DNA of 6,140 nucleotides from Bacillota bacterium (lineage in GTDB: Bacteria; Bacillota; Clostridia; Lutisporales; Lutisporaceae): the NCBI GenBank assembly GCA_023405875.1, contig JAEXXN010000185.1, forward strand, positions 1 to 6,140, in the 5' to 3' direction. Shown piece by piece: positions 1 through 5,468 of this stretch (its first letter is position 1; each line of letters opens with the position of its first letter). Made by a program: the position numbers and the translations under genes. The notes under the pieces are model-generated. The model had not been told where the DNA came from. It saw nothing but the letters and a program-made list of their open reading frames with translations, and searched no databases.

Positions 1-2107
1 TACAGGATAACAGGTACTGAATCGATTTTCGGATATTGGCATAGATCGTTCTTCCTTCTTCCACAGCGCTAACAATTGTGGCAAAATTATCATCCAGGAG
101 AATCATATCGGAGGCTTCCTTGGAAACTTCAGTACCCGTGATGCCCATAGCCGATCCGATATCCGCCCGTTTTAATGCGGGAGCATCGTTTACTCCATCA
201 CCGGTCATAGCAACTATATGACCATGGGATTTCAAAGCATCCACTATTTTCAGCTTGTGCTCTGGAGAAACCCTGGCGTAAACCGTGGTTTTCAGAACAT
301 GCTCCTTTAATTGGTTTTCACTCATTTTGTCCAGCTGGACACCGGTCAATATCTCGTCGCCCTTGCGCCAGATATCCAGTTCCCTGGCTATAGCCACGGC
401 GGTATCCTGATGGTCGCCGGTTATCATTACCGTTCGTATCCCTGCAGTACGGGCCAGATCTACAGCATCCTTGACCTCTTCCCGGGCCGGATCAATGATT
501 GAGTAAAATCCGATAAAGGTAAGCTCTGTTTCTGCCGTTTCTGAAGTGAGATTCTCCGGTTTCTCAGGCCATTTGCGGAAAGCTAAAGCCAAAACCCTCT
601 GTCCTTGGGACGCCAGCCGGGAATTGACTTCCAACAGCTTTGACACCGTTTCCTGGCTCAATTGAACATTACCCTTTGGAGTCATGATTTCACGGCACCT
701 GGCCAGCAGCACATCAGGCGCGCCTTTAGTCAATGAGATTATCTCATTTCCCATCTTATGAAAGGTAGTCATCATTTTTCTTGCCGAATCAAAAGGAATT
801 TCGTCTATTCTGGGATATTTCCGGTCCAGCTCATCCTTCTTTAAGCCTGCTTTCTCAGCGGCTACTACTAAAGCTCCCTCGGTAGGGTCGCCTATGATCT
901 GATAGCGATTGTCAGCATGGTCTAAGCGGGCATCGCTGTTTAAGGCCCCTCCGATCAGCATAAACTCAATATTCTCATCTCCCAGAGGATCGAATTTTTT
1001 ATCCTTATCTTTAAAAAACTCACCCTGCGGCGCATAACCGATCCCGGACACATTCAACAAAGCTTCGTTAATATAAATACCTGTTACCGTCATTTCATTT
1101 TTGGTTAAAGTACCGGTTTTATCCGAACAAATATAGGTGGCGACACCCAGGGTCTCTACAGCAGGTAATTTTCTGATAATGGCATTTCTTTTGCTCATAC
1201 GGGTAACTCCAAGGGCCAATACGATAGTTACCACGGAAGGCAGGCCTTCAGGTATTGCTGCTACAGCTAATGCTATGGCAGTCATAAACATCTCAATGAC
1301 TTCTTCTCCCCGGAGAATTCCGGTAATAAATACTACTGCCACAATTCCGACAGCCACTATGCCCAGAGTTTTTCCCAGTCTGGCCAGCTGCCTTTGCAAA
1401 GGAGTTGCTTCAGCAGAAGCCTCCTGCAGCATCTGAGCTATACGTCCAAGCTGAGTTTTCATGCCTGTTTCCACAACCAAAGCTTTTCCCCGGCCCGCTG
1501 TTACTGAAGTGCCTTTGAAAACCATGTTGGTACGGTCACCTATGGGGACATCTTCTTTATCAATTGTGTTTAAGTTCTTTTCCGAAGGTACCGACTCTCC
1601 GGTCAAAGCAGCCTCATTTACCCTTAAGGAAACAGCCTCTATCAGTCTGGCATCGGCGGGAATGGAATCCCCTGTATCCAGGAGTACCACATCACCGGGA
1701 ACCAGTAAGCCCACCTCCATCTGAGAAACCTTGCCGTTCCTCAATACCTTGACCGAAGCCTTTGTCATCTCTTTTAAGGCCTTTAATGCCTTTTCCGCCT
1801 TATTCTCCTGATAAACACCCAATACGGCATTTAATACTACGATAATTAAAATTACGATTGTGTCTTCCCATTCACCCAATGCTCCGGACACCAAAGCGGC
1901 TCCAATCAGGATCAGCACCAGGACTTCCTTCAATTGCTCAATAAACATAGAAAATACGCTTCTCGGCGGAGCCTCCGCCAAGGCATTGGGACCGTGAGCT
2001 TCTAAACGGCTCTGCGCTTCTTCTGAGGATAAGCCATTTCCCAAATCCGTCTTCATCTCTTGCGCTGCTTGTGAAATTTCTAAAGAATACCATTTCTTTT
2101 CAGCCAA
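1..2107 (-). CDS. P-type cation-transporting ATPase (SERCA/SPCA-like, P2A), probable Mn2+/Ca2+ exporter; C-terminus beyond window
   Basis: This is a membrane ATP-driven cation pump; 702 codons are visible with no stop or frameshift, out of about 880-900 usual for the family. Motifs in order: N-terminal cation-ATPase domain (about 5-70), M1 (61-78), M2 (83-100), actuator TGES (169-172), M3 (about 249-265), M4 with VAAIPEGLP (PEGLP 286-290, the site II cation ligand region), phosphorylated D329 in DKTGT, GDPTEGAL (406-413), KGAPD (K461, nucleotide-binding domain), TGD (563-565) and TGDGVNDAP (635-643). The edge cuts M5 just after LLSC, where relatives continue with the metal-ligand Asn. The TTG start is chosen because GGGAGG lies 9 nt upstream, the conserved N-terminal W..L motif follows at once, and no in-frame ATG lies near. 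Family knowledge alone suggests Ca2+. The Mn2+ riboswitch upstream shifts the inference to Mn2+ efflux, as for Lactococcus YoaB and the pneumococcal CaxP/MgtA pump. Substrate is not proven by sequence. Confidence 0.95.
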   Translation of the reverse strand, partial: MAEKKWYSLEISQAAQEMKTDLGNGLSSEEAQSRLEAHGPNALAEAPPRSVFSMFIEQLKEVLVLILIGAALVSGALGEWEDTIVILIIVVLNAVLGVYQENKAEKALKALKEMTKASVKVLRNGKVSQMEVGLLVPGDVVLLDTGDSIPADARLIEAVSLRVNEAALTGESVPSEKNLNTIDKEDVPIGDRTNMVFKGTSVTAGRGKALVVETGMKTQLGRIAQMLQEASAEATPLQRQLARLGKTLGIVAVGIVAVVFITGILRGEEVIEMFMTAIALAVAAIPEGLPSVVTIVLALGVTRMSKRNAIIRKLPAVETLGVATYICSDKTGTLTKNEMTVTGIYINEALLNVSGIGYAPQGEFFKDKDKKFDPLGDENIEFMLIGGALNSDARLDHADNRYQIIGDPTEGALVVAAEKAGLKKDELDRKYPRIDEIPFDSARKMMTTFHKMGNEIISLTKGAPDVLLARCREIMTPKGNVQLSQETVSKLLEVNSRLASQGQRVLALAFRKWPEKPENLTSETAETELTFIGFYSIIDPAREEVKDAVDLARTAGIRTVMITGDHQDTAVAIARELDIWRKGDEILTGVQLDKMSENQLKEHVLKTTVYARVSPEHKLKIVDALKSHGHIVAMTGDGVNDAPALKRADIGSAMGITGTEVSKEASDMILLDDNFATIVSAVEEGRTIYANIRKSIQYLLSC

Positions 2108-2116
2108 ATTTTTATA

Positions 2117-2122
2117 CCTCCC
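2117..2122 (-). promoter_or_regulatory. Ribosome binding site setting the TTG start of the ATPase
   Basis: The minus strand reads GGGAGG, 9 nt before the TTG at 2107-2105. It is the only good Shine-Dalgarno match at usable spacing to a start codon in the ATPase frame, so it decides the start. Confidence 0.8.
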
Positions 2123-2151
2123 TCTTGATTTTAGTATTTGTTGTCTGGAAA

Positions 2152-2179
2152 TTTATAATACAAAGGAATAGACTCTCAA
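2152..2179 (-). promoter_or_regulatory. Candidate secondary promoter downstream of the riboswitch terminator
   Basis: The minus strand shows TTGAGA (2179-2174), a 16-bp spacer, then TATAAA (2157-2152), about 45 bp before the ATPase start. If active it would give metal-independent basal expression that bypasses the riboswitch. The region is AT-rich, where such matches arise by chance, so this is weak. Confidence 0.3.
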
Positions 2180-2180
2180 T

Positions 2181-2213
2181 TTACAACAAAACCTTTAAAA
2201 TCGTTCACCTCCT
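2181..2213 (-). other. Orphan Shine-Dalgarno site with a possible ATT-initiated 6-codon leader ORF
   Basis: The minus strand carries AGGAGGTGA (2213-2205), a 9-base complement of the 16S rRNA 3' end. No ATG, GTG or TTG lies at normal spacing after it. The codon at optimal distance is ATT (2201-2199), opening ATT TTA AAG GTT TTG TTG TAA. It lies after the riboswitch terminator and about 100 nt before the real ATPase start. It may be a decayed leader peptide, a ribosome standby or pausing site, or chance. Translation is unproven. Confidence 0.3.
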
Positions 2214-2230
2214 AAAAATTTCTGCCATAT

Positions 2231-2269
2231 AAAATAAAACAGACCTCTACCTGTTATAGGTAAAGGTCT
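2231..2269 (-). terminator. Intrinsic terminator forming the riboswitch expression platform
   Basis: On the minus strand AGACCTTTACC (2269-2259) pairs with GGTAGAGGTCT (2251-2241): 11 pairs including one G-U, around the 7-nt loop TATAACA. It is followed by GTTTTATTTT. The 5' arm contains the CCUUUA used for aptamer helix P1, so the two structures exclude each other. Terminator formation is expected without ligand, and metal binding should favour readthrough into the ATPase gene. Confidence 0.88.
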
Positions 2270-2353
2270 GGCAAACAACTTGATCTCGTTGCCAATAAAG
2301 CCGGGGTTATTAAACCCGCAATGACGACTTTACTGTGGAGCTACTCCCCTTTA
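2261..2353 (-). promoter_or_regulatory. yybP-ykoY family Mn2+-sensing riboswitch aptamer
   Basis: Read on the minus strand, the element begins TAAAGGGGAGTAG and ends GCCAGACCTTTA. P1 pairs TAAAGG (2353-2348) with CCTTTA (2266-2261). The conserved loop run GGGGAGUAG follows P1. A second helix pairs AGTAAAG (2334-2328) with CTTTATT (2300-2294) and encloses conserved GUCGUCA (2328-2322) and a GGGTT/AACCC hairpin with loop TAAT (2304-2317). Last comes CAAC/GTTG (2291-2288 with 2279-2276) capped by GAGATCAA, then TTTGCC. This matches from memory the architecture of the Lactococcus lactis yybP-ykoY structure, in which two loops dock to create a Mn2+ site. The family is known before TerC/YkoY, MntP and P-type ATPase genes. 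The ligand is inferred from the class. Confidence 0.92.
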
Positions 2354-2375
2354 GTTCAATATTCTGTTTGATATT

Positions 2376-2404
2376 ATTTTATATAAAAATTTTTGATTTG
2401 TCAA
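2376..2404 (-). promoter_or_regulatory. Sigma-A/sigma-70-type promoter of the riboswitch-ATPase unit
   Basis: The minus strand has a perfect -35 TTGACA (2404-2399), a 17-bp AT-rich spacer and -10 TAAAAT (2381-2376). Transcription would begin near 2369, about 16 nt before the aptamer, giving a leader of roughly 260 nt. Strength and spacing suggest constitutive initiation, with control left to the riboswitch. Confidence 0.8.
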
Positions 2405-2421
2405 TAGTCTGCAAGCTGAGA

Positions 2422-2433
2422 GGAACATGTTCC
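2422..2433. repeat. 12-bp perfect palindrome GGAACATGTTCC between ftcD and the ATPase promoter
   Basis: This perfect dyad lies 26 bp beyond the ftcD stop and 17 bp upstream of the -35 box. As RNA it could only form a 4-bp stem with a CATG loop and no U tract follows, so it is not a convincing terminator. It may be a protein-binding operator or chance. No matching family is recognised. Confidence 0.35.
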
Positions 2434-2459
2434 AATGCTCCTCCCTTTGGGTTTCCTAG

Positions 2460-3365
2460 CTATTCCATTAACCTGTTTTCCAATATCTGCTCCATAGAGA
2501 AGTCCTCTATGCCCAGATAGTATACCGCCGTGTCGATCAGCGCCTCCATGGGCAGAAGTCCTATTACTTCGCTGCCAACTATGGTAACGCCGTATCTTGC
2601 AGCTTCTATCCTTACAAGCTCGAAAGCCCTGTAAAGTGCTGTCTTGGTGTAGTCCGTCATATTCATGGAGATCTGCACTATTCCCCTGTCCTTCAGTTCT
2701 ATACCTATAGCCTTGCAGTATCTCAGTCCGCCGTTTAAGAACCTTACATTCCTTGAGATCTTGTTGGCGATATCCATGCTGTTTGTGTTCAGGTTGACGT
2801 TGAAGGCTACCAATGGCATTCTGGCACCTACAACCGTTGCCCCTGCGGTCGGATGTATCGCTGCCTGGCCGTAGTCAGGCTTCCATTCCGGCAGCTTTAT
2901 CTTTTCTGCCATGCCCTCAAATTCACCCTTGCGGATATTTGCCAGGTTTTCTCTCTGGGGGTCTGTTGCCGCCTTCTCATACATAAAGATCGGGAGTCCG
3001 TATCTTTCAGAGGCTTCCTTCGCCACTTCCCTTGCAAGCTCAACAGCTTCCGTCATGCTGACATTCTTTATCGGAATAAAGGGTACTACATCTATTGCTC
3101 CCATTCTCGGATGCTGTCCCTGGTGCTTTGTCATATCGATAAGCTCTATTGCTATGCCCATGGCTTCAAGTACTGCATTTTTTACTCCCTGAGGTTCTCC
3201 TACAACAGTTACTACCACTCTGTTGTGATCCTCGTCCCTCTTATAGTCCAGCAGCTTGACCCCATCTTTTCCCCTGAAGGGATTGACTATTTTCTCTATT
3301 TTATCCAGGTCCCTGCCTTCACTGAAGTTTGGTACACACTCAACTAATTTGCTCATTCCGGCCAT
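2460..3365 (-). CDS. ftcD: Glutamate formiminotransferase (EC 2.1.2.5), stand-alone
   Basis: This cytosolic enzyme transfers the formimino group of N-formimino-L-glutamate to tetrahydrofolate, giving glutamate and 5-formimino-THF, the last step of the formiminoglutamate route of histidine breakdown. The 301 residues open with the family signature KLVECVPNFSEG (6-17). They continue with DEDHNR (44-49), IDMTKHQGQHPRMGA (76-90), LANIRKGE (141-148) and FNVNLNT (188-194). H85 aligns by my reading with catalytic His82 of the pig enzyme. The length covers only the two formiminotransferase subdomains. The cyclodeaminase domain of the ~540-aa animal protein is absent, so a separate FchA is needed. The ATG at 3365 is chosen because GAGGGG lies at good spacing; the more family-typical Met4 (3356) would be too far from it. 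The gene begins 13 nt after hutU, whose TGA overlaps this ribosome site, implying coupling. No clear terminator follows. Confidence 0.96.
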   Translation of the reverse strand: MAGMSKLVECVPNFSEGRDLDKIEKIVNPFRGKDGVKLLDYKRDEDHNRVVVTVVGEPQGVKNAVLEAMGIAIELIDMTKHQGQHPRMGAIDVVPFIPIKNVSMTEAVELAREVAKEASERYGLPIFMYEKAATDPQRENLANIRKGEFEGMAEKIKLPEWKPDYGQAAIHPTAGATVVGARMPLVAFNVNLNTNSMDIANKISRNVRFLNGGLRYCKAIGIELKDRGIVQISMNMTDYTKTALYRAFELVRIEAARYGVTIVGSEVIGLLPMEALIDTAVYYLGIEDFSMEQILENRLME

Positions 3366-3378
3366 TTGTTTACACCCC

Positions 3379-5406
3379 TCATTTTTTAAATACTTTCTCT
3401 ACCAATCCCTTTACCAGCTCTTCCTTTGGAATATACGGGATCGTTATGTGATCTGTTCCTGAATTATCCTTGTTGTACTCAATGCTTGTGGTTATGGAAT
3501 TCTCATTCCTTGCCCAGGCTCTTCTTGCAACTCCGCCCATTACATCCCAGGGCATTGCTGAATTCAATATCTTATCTGCCCTTTCACTTCCATCCAGCAC
3601 CATTCCGAAGCCGCCGTTGATGGACTTGCCTATACCCACTCCGCCGCCATTGTGGAGAGCTATGAGGCTCATTCCCCTCGCCGCATTCCCTGCAAAGCAC
3701 TGGGTAGCCATATCCGCCATTACGTTGCTGCCGTCCTTTATGTTGGAGGTTTCCCTGAAGGGTGAGTCTGTTCCGCTTACGTCGTGATGGTCACGGCCCA
3801 GCATTATAGGACCTACTTCACCATTTCTGACCATCTCGTTGAATTTCAGTGCTATCTTTGTTCTTCCCATGGCATCCTGATATAGTATTCTCGCCTGGGT
3901 GCCTACTACCAGTTGGTTCTTCTCAGCATCCCTGATCCATACATAATTATCCCTGTCCTGGCCTCTTCTGTCCGGATCAATGCATTCCATTGCAGCCTTG
4001 TCGGTCTTTATAAGGTCCTCATGCTTGCCGCTGAGGCATACCCATCTGAAGGGTCCGTAGCCGAAGTCAAACAGCTCTGGTCCCATTATGTCTTCAACAT
4101 AGGAGGGCCAGATGAAGCCGTCCTTCTCGTCTATTCCGTTCTTGGATATTTCCTTCACTCCGGCATCATATACCGACTTCATGAAGGCGTTGCCGTAGTC
4201 AAAGAAGTAGGTTCCCTTTGCTACCAGGGCCTTTATCATTTCAAAGTGCTTCCTCAACGACTTGTCTACCAGCTTGCAGAACTGCTCCCTGTCGGACTTC
4301 AGCATATCGGTCCTCTGCTGGAAGGTCAGTCCCTGCGGGCAATAGCCGCCTTCATACACTGCATGGCAGGAGGTCTGGTCGGACAGAAGCTCTATCTTTA
4401 TGTCGTTGTCGACCGCATATTCAAGAAGATCGACTATGTTTCCGTGATAAGCAATGGACATAGCCTCCTTCTTCTCCATGTAATCATGAGCAATTTCAAA
4501 TACTTCCTTAAGGTCTGAGGATACCTTCTTGACCCAGCCCTGATCCAGTCTTGTCTTTATCCTGGAGTAATCCACCTCTGCAATTATACCTACTCCGTTG
4601 GCAATCTCCACCGCCTTTGGCTGAGCTCCGCTCATGCCGCCGAGACCCGAGGTAATGAACAATCTGCCTTTAAGGTCCTCGTTCTGTGGTATTCCAAGTA
4701 TCTTTCTGCCTGCGTTCAATAGAGTATTGAAGGTTCCGTGAACTATCCCCTGAGGCCCTATATACATCCAGCCTCCGGCAGTCATCTGTCCGTAATTGGC
4801 TACGCCCATCTGCTCCGCAATATCCCAGTCCTTAGGATTGTCAAACATACCGACCATAAGGGCATTGGTTATTATTACCCTTGGGGCTTCAGGCTTGGAT
4901 CTGAACAGGCCTAAAGGATGTCCCGATTCCACTACCAGGGTCTGTTCGTTGGTCATTGTTTCAAGATACTTGATAAGCAGCCTGTACTGCATCCAGTTCT
5001 GGCATACCGAGCCGGTTTCACCGTAGGTGACCAGATCATAGGGGTACAGCGCAATGTCAAAGCTGAGGTTGTTGTTTATCATTACCTGGAAAGCCTTGCC
5101 TTCAATGCAGTTGCCCTTGTACTCGTCTATACCCTTGGCTTTCAGGTCCCCCTCAGGACGGAAACGGTACCCGTATACTCTTCCCAGTGTCAGCAGCTCT
5201 TCAAGGAACTCCGGGGCTACTTTTTCATGAAGCTCCTCGGGTATATAGCGGAGCGCGTTCTTAAGAGCCGTTTCAGTCTGTGCCTGTGTCAGCTTGAAGC
5301 CCCTGTCCGGAGCTCTTCTGATTCCTTCCCGGAACTTTGGATATTCCGGAAGGATGTTGTCCAGCTTTACTGTCATTGCCTGTGATATGTCGAAATTACT
5401 GACCAT
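3379..5406 (-). CDS. hutU: Urocanate hydratase (urocanase, EC 4.2.1.49), long animal-like form
   Basis: This enzyme converts urocanate and water to 4-imidazolone-5-propionate using tightly bound NAD+ as an electrophile, the second step of histidine degradation in the cytosol. At 675 aa it matches the length of animal UROC1 (about 676), not the ~555-aa form of Pseudomonas or Bacillus. Visible motifs: SGHPLGLF (161-168), YGQMTAGG and YIGPQGIVHG (205-224), the NAD-binding GLGGMSGAQPKA (254-265), LSDQTSCH (341-348), GPFRWVCLSG (451-460), in which C457 probably corresponds to the catalytic Cys410 of P. putida, GRDHHDVSGTDSPFRET (537-553), and LHNGGGVGIG (584-593). The ATG at 5406 is the earliest possible start in frame, because a TAA immediately precedes it. 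Its Shine-Dalgarno AAGGAGG (5426-5420) is unusually far, 13 nt. The gene lies between fhs and ftcD and is probably transcribed with ftcD. It is intact. Confidence 0.97.
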   Translation of the reverse strand: MVSNFDISQAMTVKLDNILPEYPKFREGIRRAPDRGFKLTQAQTETALKNALRYIPEELHEKVAPEFLEELLTLGRVYGYRFRPEGDLKAKGIDEYKGNCIEGKAFQVMINNNLSFDIALYPYDLVTYGETGSVCQNWMQYRLLIKYLETMTNEQTLVVESGHPLGLFRSKPEAPRVIITNALMVGMFDNPKDWDIAEQMGVANYGQMTAGGWMYIGPQGIVHGTFNTLLNAGRKILGIPQNEDLKGRLFITSGLGGMSGAQPKAVEIANGVGIIAEVDYSRIKTRLDQGWVKKVSSDLKEVFEIAHDYMEKKEAMSIAYHGNIVDLLEYAVDNDIKIELLSDQTSCHAVYEGGYCPQGLTFQQRTDMLKSDREQFCKLVDKSLRKHFEMIKALVAKGTYFFDYGNAFMKSVYDAGVKEISKNGIDEKDGFIWPSYVEDIMGPELFDFGYGPFRWVCLSGKHEDLIKTDKAAMECIDPDRRGQDRDNYVWIRDAEKNQLVVGTQARILYQDAMGRTKIALKFNEMVRNGEVGPIMLGRDHHDVSGTDSPFRETSNIKDGSNVMADMATQCFAGNAARGMSLIALHNGGGVGIGKSINGGFGMVLDGSERADKILNSAMPWDVMGGVARRAWARNENSITTSIEYNKDNSGTDHITIPYIPKEELVKGLVEKVFKK

Positions 5407-5419
5407 TTATATACATTTA

Positions 5420-5426
5420 CCTCCTT
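5420..5426 (-). promoter_or_regulatory. Ribosome binding site of hutU with an intervening out-of-frame ATG
   Basis: AAGGAGG on the minus strand sits 13 nt before the hutU ATG. A nearer ATG at 5416-5414, only 3 nt away, opens a 6-codon ORF (Met-Tyr-Ile-Asn-Gly-Gln) that ends with TAA at 5398-5396, past the hutU start. The inverted repeat at 5428-5456 ends one base before this site, so folding could affect ribosome access. Confidence 0.6.
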
Positions 5427-5427
5427 G

Positions 5428-5456
5428 AAAAATGCTGCAGCAGCTGCAGCATTTTT
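5428..5456. terminator. Perfect 13-bp inverted repeat between fhs and hutU, probable (bidirectional) terminator or attenuator
   Basis: The arms AAAAATGCTGCAG (5428-5440) and CTGCAGCATTTTT (5444-5456) are perfectly complementary around a 3-base loop. The A and T runs at the ends make it a U-tailed hairpin in either direction. On the coding (minus) strand it starts 12 nt after the fhs stop and runs directly into the hutU ribosome site. It could end fhs transcripts, with a separate or readthrough message for hutU-ftcD. The five-U tail is partly within the stem, so termination may be only partial. I see no convincing promoter between it and hutU, which favours partial readthrough. Confidence 0.65.
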
Positions 5457-5468
5457 ATATTTTGCTAT

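Noticed and set aside
1137..1436. Plus-strand open frame of 99 codons
   Set aside because: It is antisense to the ATPase M3-M4 and DKTGT region, whose coding strand is certain.
2241..2340. Magnesium M-box or another metal riboswitch as the identity of the leader
   Set aside because: The GGGGAGUAG, GUCGUCA and GCCAGACCUUU pattern fits yybP-ykoY specifically; I see no M-box features.
2335..2520. Plus-strand 61-codon frame across the riboswitch promoter
   Set aside because: It overlaps the riboswitch 5' end, promoter and ftcD 3' end, lacks a ribosome site, and is AT-rich chance coding.
2853..3347. Plus-strand open frame of 164 codons
   Set aside because: It is antisense to ftcD, resembles no family, and overlaps another equally meaningless plus-strand frame.
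3913..4518. Plus-strand open frame of 201 codons
   Set aside because: It lies wholly antisense to the well-conserved hutU, has no ribosome site I can see and no recognisable domain; it is a shadow of hutU codon structure.
4918..5385. Plus-strand open frame of 155 codons
   Set aside because: It is antisense to the 5' part of hutU and its composition does not look like a real protein.
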